Origin: Halobaculum magnesiiphilum
GTDB taxonomy: Archaea; Halobacteriota; Halobacteria; Halobacteriales; Haloferacaceae
Length of the DNA: 64,000 bases
NCBI RefSeq assembly: GCF_019823105.1
Contig: NZ_CP081958.1
Coordinates: 1,054,001 to 1,118,000 of the forward strand
Direction: 5' to 3'
Part shown: piece by piece, positions 33,179 to 42,182 of the stretch
How positions within the stretch are numbered: the first letter of the stretch is position 1
Layout of the letters: the number at the start of each line of letters is the position of its first letter
Position numbers and translations under genes: made by a program
The notes under the pieces: generated by a model
What the model was told of the DNA's origin: nothing
The model's input: the letters and a program-made list of their open reading frames with translations, nothing else
Database searches by the model: none

Positions 33179-34672
33179 TCACTCGGGACTGTAGTTCGGC
33201 GCCTCGTCGGTGATCGTCACGTCGTGGGGGTGGCCCTCGGTCTGGCCGGCCTGGGAGACGCGGACGAACTCCGCGCGCTCCTTGAAGCCGGGGAGCGTCT
33301 CGGCGCCGACGTAGCCCATGCCCGAGCGCATGCCGCCGACGAGCTGGTGCAGCTCCGAGGAGAGCGACCCCTTGTACGGCGTCGCCGCCTCGACGCCCTC
33401 GGGGACGAACTCCTCGTCCTCCTCGGCGTCCTTGAGGTAGCGGTCGCCGCCGCCCTCCGACATCGCGCCCACCGAGCCCATGCCGCGGTACTGCTTGTAG
33501 CGCTTGCCGTTCATCGTGATGACGCGGCCGGGCGCCTCGTCGGTGCCGGCGAAGTACGAGCCGAGCATGACGGCGTCGGCGCCGGCGGCGATCGCCTTGA
33601 TCGCGTCGCCGGAGTAGCGGATCCCGCCGTCCGCGATGACGGGGACTCCCTCGCGAGCGGCCACGTCGGCCACCTGCGCGACGGCGGTGATCTGGGGCAT
33701 CCCGGCCCCGCTCACGACGCGCGTGGTGCAGATGGAGCCCGGGCCGATGCCGACCTTGAGGCCGTCGGCGAAGTCGACGGCGGCCTCGGCGGCCTCCCGG
33801 GTGCCGATGTTGCCGACGATCACGTCGGCGTCGACCTCGCCCTTGATGGCGCGGGCGGAGTCGAGGACGTTCAGGTTGTGCGCGTGCGCGCAGTCGATGA
33901 ACAGCACGTCCGCGCCGGCCTCGTCGGCGGCGACTGCGCGCTCCTCCTCGAAGGGGCCGACGGCGACGCCGACGAGCAGCGAGCCCGACTCGTCGCGGGC
34001 GGCGTCGGTGTGCTCGCGGCGCGCGAGGGTGCCCTGCATCGTCACCAGGCCGACGAGGCGGTCCTCGTCGTCGACGACGGGGACGCGCTCGATCTTGTGG
34101 TCGTACATGAGCTCCAGCGCCTCGCGGGCGTCGACGTCCGCGGGCGCGGTGATGACCTCGTCGGTCATCGCCTCGCGGACGGCGTCGGACTCGCCGACCT
34201 CCAGGTACGGCCGGATGTCGGTGCCCGAGATGATGCCGAGCACGGCGTCGTCGTCGTCGACGACGGGGGCGCCGGAGACGCCCTCGTGTTCCATCATCGC
34301 GTCGACCTCGCGGACGGTCTGGTCGGGGGAGGCGGTGACGACGTTCTCGCGTCGGATCACGAGTTCGTCGGCGCGCTTGACGCGCTCGACCTCAGCGGCC
34401 GTCTCCTCGACGGTCATGTTGCGGTGGAGCACGCCGAGCCCGCCCTCGCGGGCCATCGCGATGGCCATCTCTGACTCGGTGACGGTGTCCATCGCCGCCG
34501 AGAGGACGGGGGTAGTTAGCTCGACGTTGGTGGACACCCGCGTGGACACGTCGGCCTCGTCGGGCTCGACCCGGCTTTCCTTGGGGCGCAAGAGGACGTC
34601 GTCGAACGTCAGCGCTTCCGGTACCTCCAGCTTCTGTGAGAACGGACTTCCGTGGGACCCGTCGTTCGCCAT
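33179..34672 (-). CDS. guaB: IMP dehydrogenase
   Basis: A 497-residue enzyme converting IMP to XMP, the committed step of GTP synthesis. The N-terminal barrel half starts [28 protein letters not shown]. Two CBS domains are inserted at about 95-215. The catalytic Cys is in [15 protein letters not shown]. The flap is [15 protein letters not shown], ending at the conserved Tyr. Length fits. The ATG at 34672 is chosen because a T-rich box (34695-34703) lies 27 nt upstream; the longer 5' frame has no homology. Confidence 0.97.
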   Translation of the reverse strand: MANDGSHGSPFSQKLEVPEALTFDDVLLRPKESRVEPDEADVSTRVSTNVELTTPVLSAAMDTVTESEMAIAMAREGGLGVLHRNMTVEETAAEVERVKRADELVIRRENVVTASPDQTVREVDAMMEHEGVSGAPVVDDDDAVLGIISGTDIRPYLEVGESDAVREAMTDEVITAPADVDAREALELMYDHKIERVPVVDDEDRLVGLVTMQGTLARREHTDAARDESGSLLVGVAVGPFEEERAVAADEAGADVLFIDCAHAHNLNVLDSARAIKGEVDADVIVGNIGTREAAEAAVDFADGLKVGIGPGSICTTRVVSGAGMPQITAVAQVADVAAREGVPVIADGGIRYSGDAIKAIAAGADAVMLGSYFAGTDEAPGRVITMNGKRYKQYRGMGSVGAMSEGGGDRYLKDAEEDEEFVPEGVEAATPYKGSLSSELHQLVGGMRSGMGYVGAETLPGFKERAEFVRVSQAGQTEGHPHDVTITDEAPNYSPE

Positions 34673-35054
34673 ATCAACGGTGTTCGGGGACACCGCAAAA
34701 ACGTTGCGAGAACCGGGGCGCTTGGACAGTGAGTAACACACGGACGTGTACAGATCCCGCCGAATTCTCCCTGTCGCGGCGGACGGACGTGCACTGAGAT
34801 GCATATCCACGCGTGTCGATCCACGGGGACCAACCTCGGGCGCGAGGCGGACGGCGTCGATGGGAGTCCCACGGCGACCGGTGTGGCTCGCAAGAATTGC
34901 TCGGCGGAGCGCCCGATCCCGAGAGTGTCACGGGGATATCGGCCGGTTGCCGAGGAACCGTAGCACTAGTATTTAAAGAACGGTGAGAAACCGTTCGCAC
35001 CGTGTGGGCACGTCCCACGCAACGATTAAGTCTCACCTACGATACAGTGGGAGT
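34673..35054. promoter_or_regulatory. Intergenic region with TATA boxes and two inverted repeats
   Basis: The left part carries the guaB promoter. The right part has ATTTAAAG (34971-34978), then the inverted repeat AACGGT-N5-ACCGTT (34979-34995), a second GTGGG-N5-CCCAC (35004-35018), and a TATA box GATTAAG (35024-35030) 28 nt before an ATG at 35055. This arrangement resembles a controlled promoter. Confidence 0.5.
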
Positions 35055-35258
35055 ATGGACTTCGAGTCCCGCATTGGAACGGGTATCGTCGGCCGGGTGA
35101 GCGACAACGCTGCACTCCCGACATTTATCCCGTTCAAACGCGGGCTCGACTGGTGCACAGGAGAACGCCTCGCGCGTTGCTCCGCCCGAGCGTCGGTCAG
35201 CTCCGGTTCGTCACCAGACTCCCATCCGGTCGTGGGTTATGCCGGGTCGTATCGCTGA
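35055..35258 (+). CDS. Putative 67-residue protein with strong promoter context
   Basis: An ORF starting MDFESRIGTGIVGRVSDNAA and ending GYAGSYR. I do not recognise the protein. A TATA box 28 nt upstream and two inverted repeats support transcription from here. Its second half is Ser/Arg-rich and shadow-like. It ends 3 bp before the DUF5794 start, so it could also be just the leader of that gene. Confidence 0.3.
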   Translation: MDFESRIGTGIVGRVSDNAALPTFIPFKRGLDWCTGERLARCSARASVSSGSSPDSHPVVGYAGSYR

Positions 35259-35261
35259 GCC

Positions 35262-36302
35262 GTGAGTACCTCAGCACACCCGATCGCGCTCCGTCTGGAG
35301 CGGCGCGTCGGCGGCGCCACCCGACTGCTCGCGACCGTCATGGCGCTGCCGCTTATCGACGGCATCTTCCCCGCGCTCGTCATCGCGGGCGCGCTCACGG
35401 TTCCGTTCGGCATCATCGAGACCGGGCTGCTCATCTTCGGCGGCTCGGCCACGATGGCGGTCGTGCTCGCCGAGATGGACGGAACCCCCCGCGAGAAGGC
35501 GGCCTCCATCCTCCTGCTGGGCGCACTCATCGTCCCCGTGGCGATGGCGGAGGCGGCGCTGGCGGAGACGATCCAGAGCCTGCTGAACCCCGACGTGTTC
35601 CACCGCTTCGCCGGCCTGGTGATCCTCGCGATCGCCGCCAAGACCGCCAGCGCGGAGATCGGCGAGTACCTCCCCAGCCCCGGCGCGATCATCGGACTCG
35701 GGTTGCTCGCGTCGTTCCAGCCCGCCGGCGCGGAGCTGATGGTCTCGCTGAACCCCGACCTGCTCGCTCGCGCCGGCGCGGCCGCCGGCGTCGGCGTCGC
35801 GTTCGCGCTGTCGATCGCGCTGGCGGGCGACCACCTGCGCGGGCGCGTCGACATCGACCGCTTCCGCTTCGGCTCGTCGGTCGCGCTGGGCATCCTCTCG
35901 CTGTCGGTGCTGGGGCTGCTCCCGACCGAGCAGCCGGTCGCGCTCGGCGTGCTCGTCGTCACCGGGCTGTTCGCGTACGACCCGAACTCCGACGACGAGG
36001 GCGTCGCCGGCGAGGATGCCGACGGTCCCGACGCCGGCGCGGCGGCGGTCGACGCCGCCCCGGAGCCGACCCACGGGGGCGCGGTCACCACCGACGGCGG
36101 CGACGAGATCGACGCCGACGCGGCCGAGGACGCGGCCGACGACGGTTCCGAGTCCGACGCCGGCGTCGCCTTCGGCAGCTCGCCGACGGCGCCGGCGGCG
36201 GGGATCGACCCCGTCGACTCCGCGGGCGACGCCGACGGGGCGGACGACGCCTCCGACGACGACGACTCCGACGACGAGCCCTCCCGCGAACCCTGGCTGT
36301 GA
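35262..36302 (+). CDS. DUF5794 family membrane protein
   Basis: A 346-residue haloarchaeal protein starting with GTG (MSTSAHPIALRLERRVGGATR). About seven transmembrane helices fill residues 20-225. The last 115 residues are an Asp/Ala/Gly-rich disordered cytoplasmic or surface tail. Length and N-terminus match DUF5794. Its function is unknown. The promoter may be the upstream inverted-repeat region. Confidence 0.8.
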   Translation: MSTSAHPIALRLERRVGGATRLLATVMALPLIDGIFPALVIAGALTVPFGIIETGLLIFGGSATMAVVLAEMDGTPREKAASILLLGALIVPVAMAEAALAETIQSLLNPDVFHRFAGLVILAIAAKTASAEIGEYLPSPGAIIGLGLLASFQPAGAELMVSLNPDLLARAGAAAGVGVAFALSIALAGDHLRGRVDIDRFRFGSSVALGILSLSVLGLLPTEQPVALGVLVVTGLFAYDPNSDDEGVAGEDADGPDAGAAAVDAAPEPTHGGAVTTDGGDEIDADAAEDAADDGSESDAGVAFGSSPTAPAAGIDPVDSAGDADGADDASDDDDSDDEPSREPWL

Positions 36303-36363
36303 GCCGACGCCGCGTCGGCTGACCCGAGGGAACCGGTCGCGCGCCGTCCCGTTCGGACCGCGA

Positions 36364-36372
36364 GTTTTTACC
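36364..36372 (+). promoter_or_regulatory. TATA box of the DUF5795 gene
   Basis: GTTTTTACC lies about 28 nt before the ATG at 36396, giving a leaderless start. Confidence 0.6.
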
Positions 36373-36395
36373 CGATCGGCCGCCGACGCCGGAGC

Positions 36396-36620
36396 ATGAG
36401 CAATCGCGTCGTCGAGGGACGGATGGTCACGCCGGAGAAGCTCGCCGAGCTGGTCGAGGGCGACTCCGTGATGGACGCCGAGCCGATCGAGGACGCCGAC
36501 CGTGAGTGCCCCGAGTGCGGCGGCGACGTGATCTCGGTGGGCTACATGCCGAGCGTGATGGAGTTCGTGACGGCGTACAAGTGCCAGGAGTGCCCGTGGG
36601 GCGAGACCGACCGCGAATAG
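36396..36620 (+). CDS. DUF5795 family zinc-ribbon protein
   Basis: A 74-residue haloarchaeal protein. The N-terminal half (RVVEGRMVTPEKLAELVEGD) is followed by a zinc ribbon with CPECGGDVISVGYMPS and KCQECPWGE. The function is unknown. It is immediately upstream of the tRNA-Trp gene, which has its own promoter. Confidence 0.8.
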   Translation: MSNRVVEGRMVTPEKLAELVEGDSVMDAEPIEDADRECPECGGDVISVGYMPSVMEFVTAYKCQECPWGETDRE

Positions 36621-36637
36621 CGGATCCGATCGAAATC

Positions 36638-36645
36638 CCTTTACG
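36638..36645 (+). promoter_or_regulatory. TATA box of the tRNA-Trp gene
   Basis: CCTTTACG lies 27-34 nt before the tRNA 5' end at 36672. No internal promoter is expected in archaea. Confidence 0.5.
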
Positions 36646-36671
36646 GCGCTCCGGGATAGTGAGGAGTGCAC

Positions 36672-36849
36672 GGGGTCGTGGCCAAGCCCGGTATGGCGAC
36701 TGACTCCAGAGGCAACGCGCCCGGTGACGAACTCCAGACTGATATACCGAGCGTCCGACTGATCATCGGACGCGACGACGACCCTCTGGAGTACCGAGGT
36801 GCCGACCGGAGATATCAGTCGATCGGGGGTTCAAATCCCTCCGACCCCA
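36672..36849 (+). tRNA. tRNA-Trp (CCA anticodon), interrupted by a 104-nt archaeal intron
   Basis: The acceptor arm GGGGTCG (36672-36678) pairs with CGACCCC (36842-36848), with discriminator A36849. The D arm is GCC/GGC. The anticodon stem ACTGA (36699-36703) pairs with TCAGT (36815-36819). The anticodon CCA is at 36706-36708 and the T loop is TTCAAAT. The exons total 74 nt. The intron lies between positions 37 and 38, its usual site in haloarchaeal tRNA-Trp. CCA is not encoded at the 3' end. Confidence 0.95.
36710..36813 (+). ncRNA. tRNA-Trp intron with bulge-helix-bulge splice site and box C/D-like elements
   Basis: The splice motif is explicit: CTCC (36704-36707) pairs with GGAG (36808-36811) as a 4-bp helix, flanked by 3-nt bulges AGA (36708-36710) and ATA (36812-36814). 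Cutting after the second base of each bulge excises 36710-36813. Inside are a box C-like GTGACGA (36724-36730), CTGA boxes (36739-36742, 36759-36762), and a perfect 8-bp hairpin (GCGTCCGA/TCGGACGC). In Haloferax this intron guides 2'-O-methylation of tRNA-Trp C34 and U39; here that role is inferred from position and boxes. Confidence 0.8.
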
Positions 36850-37171
36850 TTCTTCCGTGCGTTCGAGTCGCGTAGTCTCGGGTTTCTCTGTGTTCGGAGC
36901 GACGCGTTAGGCGTGTTGAGTCGGGTGAAGGGTATCGCGGCGGCCGAGAGCCGGAGGAGATCATGCCTTTGTGGTCCGGGATATCTATCAGACGCTGAAT
37001 GCAGTGCAAAGGCTACGCCGCAGGACTCTCGGCAGACGAGAGGTCACTCAGATTTGTCGAACGCGAATGATTTTCTGTAGAACGCAGAGACATAGTTGTA
37101 ACCGGAAGTTACGCGGTTGTCTATTCTATGATATCCGGTCATCTATTAAAGACAATAAGAACAGATTGTGA
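36850..37171. other. AT-rich intergenic stretch downstream of tRNA-Trp
   Basis: Gene-free. Base composition falls sharply from about 36960 on, towards the low-GC gene at 37172. I found no copy of the tRNA 3' end that would mark an attachment site, and no integrase. It is probably the left edge of an acquired segment. Confidence 0.5.
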
Positions 37172-38023
37172 TCACAAGACCCTAGCAAGAATATTGATAG
37201 CTGTTGTGAAAATATTTGCTTGTATAGCTAAACTCAGAACAGCTACGATGCCACTAATTACAGCAATCCATGTAGGAATAGGCTCCAACTCCTCACGTCG
37301 CGAGTTCACGTGGAAGGTTACCTCTTGACGATCAAAAAATGTTCTTCTTAATGAGGGATCATTATAAAATAGAATGAATTTTATCGAATAGTCTCCCGGA
37401 GTTGCGGTATCTTTGATATTCAGTCTTAACCTAAACGGCGGGAAATCCTGTCTCATTTCAGAGGTAATCTGGGGAATTCCATTGGGAGCATCCTCCTTAG
37501 AAGGATTGCCTGAATCAAATGCTCTGGAGGTTTTACTAAACTCGGAAGAATCACTAGTGAGCCAATTTGGCAATGTCAGAGATGCCCCTGATGGATTGAT
37601 CTCATGAGTGATATTGTCCACAGAACTACTAGAGGCAGGCTCTACCCGCTGTATTTCTAGGTCAGCAGCCCCGTCTATATGCCCTATATCTTTCATATCT
37701 TCGACATAACCAACGTCACGAAGCTCATCGGCTGCATCAAATTCATCCAGATTCACGACTTCTGTCGCTAATGTCACCTCAGGCTCTCCTTCCAAATATT
37801 CTTTAATTGTTGTTGTCTCACGCTCATATCCAAGTATGATTTCTCCCGGGTCTTCTGAGATTAGATCCTCATAGTCCCAATTAATAATCAATTTGTTTTC
37901 TCCAAGTTTGGTTGTTCCACCGATATATAAGTCAACAACAACCGAATCTCCACGGTCAACGTCTGGAGTCTGTAAATTGGGAATGAGAGAAAATGCCGAG
38001 GACATCCTTTGTCTACCTGTCAT
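37172..38023 (-). CDS. Unknown low-GC protein with C-terminal membrane anchor (island gene)
   Basis: A 283-residue protein I do not recognise. It lacks a signal peptide. The body is a mix of beta-strand-like segments (VVVDLYIGGTTKLGENKLI, RLRLNIKDTATPGDYSIKFI) with the look of immunoglobulin-type domains. The last 45 residues hold one hydrophobic helix (IPTWIAVISGIVAVLSLAIQ). Codon use is AT-rich and unlike all neighbours, which indicates transfer. ATG at 38023 is preferred over a TTG one codon earlier. A TTTACATAAT box lies upstream. Confidence 0.65.
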   Translation of the reverse strand: MTGRQRMSSAFSLIPNLQTPDVDRGDSVVVDLYIGGTTKLGENKLIINWDYEDLISEDPGEIILGYERETTTIKEYLEGEPEVTLATEVVNLDEFDAADELRDVGYVEDMKDIGHIDGAADLEIQRVEPASSSSVDNITHEINPSGASLTLPNWLTSDSSEFSKTSRAFDSGNPSKEDAPNGIPQITSEMRQDFPPFRLRLNIKDTATPGDYSIKFILFYNDPSLRRTFFDRQEVTFHVNSRREELEPIPTWIAVISGIVAVLSLAIQANIFTTAINILARVL

Positions 38024-38254
38024 CAAAACCGTGATTATGTAAAGGTGACCAACCTGGGTGAAACAAATTTAATTTTATCTGATCCCCACGAATACGGCCG
38101 CCTGATCCGCCCTCCAGGCCGCATCCTCGGTGCAGATCGACGGAGATCAAAGCCAGGCTCACCAACTACGTAAAGCAGCTCCCATGTCGAGATGGCGCAC
38201 TTGTTCACGAAGCCGTCGCGCTCGACGAACCCCGCCACGCTCGACCCACCTTAT

Positions 38255-40567
38255 TCACTCATGCGCCTCGGGCGGCGCGACCCGCTCCATCGCCGCTTCG
38301 AAGTCGCTCATCGTCACCGACAGCGCGTCGGCGTGGTCGTTCGCGTCCTCGCCGAACTCGTCGGCGACGCGCTCGACGGCCCGCATCGTCGCCTCGCGCA
38401 CGACCGCCGTGAGTTCCGCCCCGGAGTACCCCTCGGTGTGGTCGGCCACGTCGTCCAGGTCCACGTCCTCGGCGAGCGGCGTGCGCTCGGTGTGGACCGC
38501 GAGGATCTTCCGGCGGCCCTCCACGTCGGGCAGGGGCACCTCGACGTGGCTCTCCAGGCGGCCGGGGCGCACGAGCGCGTCGTCGAGCGCCTCCCGGCGG
38601 TTCGTCGCCGCGATGACCGCGAGGTTGGGGTTGCTGCTGGCACGGTCTAGCTCGGTGAGCAGCTGGGAGACGACGCGCTCGCCGACGCCCGAGGAGTCAC
38701 CCATGCCGTCGCGGTCGGTCGCGATGGCGTCGATCTCGTCGAAGAAGATGATACTGGGCGCGGCCTGTCTGGCGCGCTCGAACACCTCCCGGACCGCCTT
38801 CTCGGACTCGCCGACGTAGCGGTCGAGCAGCTCCGGCCCGGCGACCTCGATGAAGTTCACCTCCGACTCGCCGGCGATGGCCCGCGCGAGCAGCGTCTTC
38901 CCGGTTCCGGGCGGGCCGTAGAGGAGCACGCCGGTCGGCGGGTCGGCGCCGGCGGCGTCGAACAGCGGCGCGTACGTGAGCGGCCACGTGACCGCGCGTT
39001 CGAGCGTCTTCTTCGCCTCCGTCAGCCCGCCGACGTCGTCGAAGGTGGTGTCGGGCTGTTCGGCGACGTACTCGCGCATCGCGGACGGCTCGACCGCCGC
39101 CAGGGCCGACTCGAAGTCCGCCCGGATCACCTCGACGGTCGCGAGGTCGACCTCGCTGTCGGCGTGGCGGGCGCGGCGGAGCGCGGTCAGCGCGGCCTCG
39201 GTCGTCAGCGAGTCGATGTCCGCGCCGACGAAGCCGTACGTCCGCGCGGCGAGGCGGGCGACCTCCACGTCGTCGGCGAGGGGCATCCGGCGGGTGTGGA
39301 CCTCCAGGATCTCGCGGCGGCCGGCCTCGCCGGGGACGCCGATCTCGATCTCGCGGTCGAAGCGGCCGCCGCGCCGGAGCGCGGGGTCGATCGAGTCGAC
39401 GCGGTTCGTCGCGCCGATGACGATCACGTCCTCCCGGGCGTCGAGGCCGTCCATCAGCGAGAGGAGCTGGCCGACGATCCGGTTCTCCATGTCGCCGCCG
39501 TCCTCGCGCTGGCCCGCGATCGAGTCGATCTCGTCGAAGAAGATTATCGCCGGCGCCGACTCGTCGGCCTCCGCGAAGATCTCCCGGAGCTTCTCCTCGC
39601 TTTCGCCCTTGTACTTCGAGGTGATCTCGGGACCGGACACGGAGATGAAGGTGGCGTCGACCTCGTTGGCGACGGCCTTCGCGATCAGCGTCTTCCCGGT
39701 TCCCGGCGGCCCGTGCAGCAGCACCCCTTTCGGCGGGTCGATGCCGAGGCGGGCGAACACCTCCGGCTCCGACAGCGGGAGTTCGATCGTCTCGCGCACC
39801 AGGTCGAGTTCGTCGTCGAGCCCGCCGATGTCCTCGTAGGTGACGCCGCCGGCGGGCGGCGTCGACGGCGCGGCGGCGGCATCCGACGCCCCATCGGCGC
39901 CGTCCTCGCCTCCGGCCGCACCGGCACCGGCGCCGCCCCCCGAACGCCGGTCGCGGGTGGGTAGGTCGAGCGACGCACCCGTGCCGGACGTGGAGGCGTT
40001 CACGCCGTCGCCCGCACCCTCCTCTCCCTCGTCGGCGTCGCCGGCGCCCGCCCCGCCGGGGTCGCGCCGTTCGACGACGACCTTCGTGCCGTCGTGGATC
40101 TTCACCGGGCCCTCGGGACGGGTCGCGCGGACGACGAACACGTTGCCGCCGAGGTGCGGGATCCGCACCTGCTCGCCCGCGCTGACGGGGCGGCCGTCGA
40201 GGTCGCGCTTGGCCGCCCGGGCGAGCGTCGCGTCGTCGATGTCGACGCCGTCGAGCGCCGCGGGCGCGGTCAGCGTGACGGCGTCGGCCTCGCCGACGCG
40301 CTCCTTGTGGACGCGCACGCGCTCGCCGATCTTGGCGCCGGCGTTGGCGCGGGTCTCGCCGTCGACGAGGATCTCGCCGTCCTCGGCGCCGGTTCCGGCG
40401 GGCCACACCTTCGCCGCCGTCTCGCGCTCGCCCGCGATCACGACCGTCTCCCCGGACAACACGCCGAGTTCACTCATCGCCGTGTCGGACAGGCGCGCGA
40501 TGCCGCGCCCGGCGTCGCGCTTGGCCGCGCCGCGGACCGTCAGCGCGAGCCCCTCGTCGTCGCTCAT
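38255..40567 (-). CDS. CDC48/VAT-type AAA+ ATPase
   Basis: A 770-residue unfoldase. N domain (1-165): double-psi barrel plus C-subdomain. Linker 168-240 is Gly/Asp/Ala-rich and expanded. AAA domain D1 has [13 protein letters not shown] and [12 protein letters not shown]; domain D2 has [13 protein letters not shown] and [16 protein letters not shown]. Both have intact Walker A and B and arginine-finger regions ([19 protein letters not shown]). The archaeal homologue feeds substrates to the proteasome. The ATG at 40567 fits the family start. Confidence 0.95.
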   Translation of the reverse strand: MSDDEGLALTVRGAAKRDAGRGIARLSDTAMSELGVLSGETVVIAGERETAAKVWPAGTGAEDGEILVDGETRANAGAKIGERVRVHKERVGEADAVTLTAPAALDGVDIDDATLARAAKRDLDGRPVSAGEQVRIPHLGGNVFVVRATRPEGPVKIHDGTKVVVERRDPGGAGAGDADEGEEGAGDGVNASTSGTGASLDLPTRDRRSGGGAGAGAAGGEDGADGASDAAAAPSTPPAGGVTYEDIGGLDDELDLVRETIELPLSEPEVFARLGIDPPKGVLLHGPPGTGKTLIAKAVANEVDATFISVSGPEITSKYKGESEEKLREIFAEADESAPAIIFFDEIDSIAGQREDGGDMENRIVGQLLSLMDGLDAREDVIVIGATNRVDSIDPALRRGGRFDREIEIGVPGEAGRREILEVHTRRMPLADDVEVARLAARTYGFVGADIDSLTTEAALTALRRARHADSEVDLATVEVIRADFESALAAVEPSAMREYVAEQPDTTFDDVGGLTEAKKTLERAVTWPLTYAPLFDAAGADPPTGVLLYGPPGTGKTLLARAIAGESEVNFIEVAGPELLDRYVGESEKAVREVFERARQAAPSIIFFDEIDAIATDRDGMGDSSGVGERVVSQLLTELDRASSNPNLAVIAATNRREALDDALVRPGRLESHVEVPLPDVEGRRKILAVHTERTPLAEDVDLDDVADHTEGYSGAELTAVVREATMRAVERVADEFGEDANDHADALSVTMSDFEAAMERVAPPEAHE

Positions 40568-40654
40568 GTCACCCGGTTTGGAGGGCGGGGGCTTACCGCT
40601 TTCCACGTCGCGTCCGAACGTGTGCTCCGTCAGGGGGGTCGAGCCCGAGACGTG

Positions 40655-40846
40655 ATGGTCACGGCGGCCGAACGTGCGAGCGTGTTCGATGCGCCGCCCT
40701 GCCCGGACTGTGGCAGCGCGTTCCTCGTGACCCGGGTGCGAACCCACGGGTACCCACGGCGGCCCGACGGGGGAGTGACACGGTTCTACCGCCGTTTCCG
40801 GTGCTTCAGCGAGTTCTCCGACGGGGACCTGGTCGACCGGGAGTGA
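40655..40846 (+). CDS. Small zinc-finger-like protein
   Basis: A 63-residue ORF divergent from cdc48. It has CPDCGSAF near residue 17 and a lone Cys in FRRFRCFSEFS, so the second half of a zinc site is incomplete (His residues could complete it). The pattern HGYPRRPDGGVTRFYRR is ordered, and it resembles other haloarchaeal micro-zinc-finger proteins. The function is unknown. Confidence 0.5.
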   Translation: MVTAAERASVFDAPPCPDCGSAFLVTRVRTHGYPRRPDGGVTRFYRRFRCFSEFSDGDLVDRE

Positions 40847-40915
40847 ACGGAGGAGTCGCGCCCCACCGCCGCGTCGCCGTCGCCGGCGTGTCCGCTGACT
40901 CGCCCGGGCGGAACG

Positions 40916-41335
40916 TCAGTGGACGACCGTCACCGGGACCGGCGAGTTCTGGACGATGCTCCTCGCGACGTTGCCGACGAACAACCGCTCGGCGACGCCT
41001 CCGGTGTGAGCGCCGATCACGACCACGTCGACCGCCTCGGCCAGCCTGACGATCTCCTTGGCCGCGCTTCCGTAGCCCACCTCGGTCGCGACCGTCGCGC
41101 CGTACTCCGCCGCGATCTCTTCGGCCCGGGAGAAGAGGTCGTCCGCGGCGTCCTCCCCAGCCTGCTCGGCGTCCTCCTCGAGGGCCAGGCTCGCGGCCGC
41201 CCCCATCATGCCGGACGGTTCGCCCACGACGTGGAGGACGATGATCTCCGCCTCCGGGTGGGCTTCGAGCGCGTGTCTGAGCGCCCGCTCGGCCGTCTCG
41301 GACTCGTCCATCGGAACGAGGACGCGTTCGATCAT
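40916..41335 (-). CDS. Universal stress protein (UspA family)
   Basis: A 139-residue single-domain Usp. MIERVLVPMDESETAERAL starts the first strand and helix. The ATP-binding motif G-x2-G-x9-G-S/T is visible as IGAHTGGVAERLFVGNVARSIV, and PVPVTVVH ends it. Haloarchaea have many paralogues; the specific stress role is unknown. It is adjacent to the IS6 element. Confidence 0.9.
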   Translation of the reverse strand: MIERVLVPMDESETAERALRHALEAHPEAEIIVLHVVGEPSGMMGAAASLALEEDAEQAGEDAADDLFSRAEEIAAEYGATVATEVGYGSAAKEIVRLAEAVDVVVIGAHTGGVAERLFVGNVARSIVQNSPVPVTVVH

Positions 41336-41370
41336 ACGTCCACTACTGTCCCCCTCCGGATAAACGTCGG

Positions 41371-41385
41371 GACGGTCGAACGCGG
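41371..41385 (+). repeat. Left 15-bp direct repeat flanking the IS6 element
   Basis: GACGGTCGAACGCGG occurs here and again at 42072-42086, directly outside the other end. On this side two extra bases (CC) separate it from the terminal GTGTTAAG. IS6 elements normally make 8-bp duplications, so 15 bp is unusual. Confidence 0.75.
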
Positions 41386-41387
41386 CC

Positions 41388-42071
41388 GTGTTAAGTTAGG
41401 AATGAGGCGGTCGTTGGTTCGGGTGATCTATGACCGAATTCGACCGCCTCAGCGGAGATATCGAGTGGATCGACTTGGAGTTTGTGGAGCGAGAGCGGAC
41501 ACCCGAGCAGATCATTGAAGTCGGTATTCAACTCCATCTCGCGGGTCTATCACTTTCGAATACCAAACAGTATCTTGAGAGGTTGGGTGTCGAACGGAGT
41601 CGTACCGCGATTCATAACTGGGTACAGAAGGCAGATCTACAGCCGGCTGGCGACGGAGCTCCGAATCAGATCGCAGTCGACGAGACAGTGATTCGGATCA
41701 ACAACGAACGACACTGGCTGTACGCTGCCGTCGATCCCGAAACGAACGAATTCCTCCATGTTAGGCTGTTTCAGACGAGAACCACGCAACTCACCGTGCT
41801 GTTCCTTCGTGAACTCCGCGAGAAACAGCAGATCGAGCAAACGACTTTTCTCGTCGATGGAGCGCACTATCTCAAAGCCGCGCTGGAGCGGCTCGGACTC
41901 CGATTTCAAATATCTCGCCACGGAAATCGGAATGCTGTCGAACGTGTCTTTCGTGAGGTAAAACGCAGAACCTCTTCGTTTTCAAATACGTTCAGCAACG
42001 TGGAGCCACCGACGGCAGAATCGTGGCTCCAAGCCTTCGCCGTCTGGTGGAATCGATGCTAAAGTTAACAC
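41388..42071 (+). mobile_element. IS6-family insertion sequence, complete
   Basis: A 684-bp element. The left end reads GTGTTAAGTTAGG and the right end, reverse-complemented, GTGTTAACTTTAGC: imperfect terminal inverted repeats sharing GTGTTAA and TT. One transposase gene fills it. It inserted between uspA and the DUF7500 gene, interrupting no recognisable ORF. Lower GC than its surroundings supports recent arrival. Confidence 0.85.
41430..42062 (+). CDS. IS6-family transposase
   Basis: A 210-residue DDE transposase of the haloarchaeal IS6 type. An N-terminal helix-turn-helix (LSLSNTKQYLERLGVERSRT, then AIHNWVQK) precedes the RNase H-like core with the triad visible as VDETVIRI, FLVDGAHYLKA and NAVERVFREVKRRT. 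The frame is intact and the full family length is present, so the element could be active. It ends at WNRC, 9 bp before the right terminus. Confidence 0.92.
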   Translation: MTEFDRLSGDIEWIDLEFVERERTPEQIIEVGIQLHLAGLSLSNTKQYLERLGVERSRTAIHNWVQKADLQPAGDGAPNQIAVDETVIRINNERHWLYAAVDPETNEFLHVRLFQTRTTQLTVLFLRELREKQQIEQTTFLVDGAHYLKAALERLGLRFQISRHGNRNAVERVFREVKRRTSSFSNTFSNVEPPTAESWLQAFAVWWNRC

Positions 42072-42086
42072 GACGGTCGAACGCGG
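42072..42086 (+). repeat. Right 15-bp direct repeat flanking the IS6 element
   Basis: GACGGTCGAACGCGG immediately abuts the right terminal inverted repeat. It is identical to 41371-41385. Confidence 0.75.
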
Positions 42087-42182
42087 ACTCGGACCACGAG
42101 TGTTTCGATACGGTTGAATTCCGGGTTCGTCCGCCGACCGCACGAGTCACCGGAACGGCGGCGACGCCCCCGGCGCCCCGGG

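Noticed and set aside
32666-34474. A 602-codon plus-strand frame across guaB
   Set aside because: Antisense to guaB; no family resemblance and compositionally a shadow.
36672-38254. Integrated virus or plasmid at tRNA-Trp
   Set aside because: No integrase, no duplicated tRNA 3' end and only one foreign gene; called an island remnant instead.
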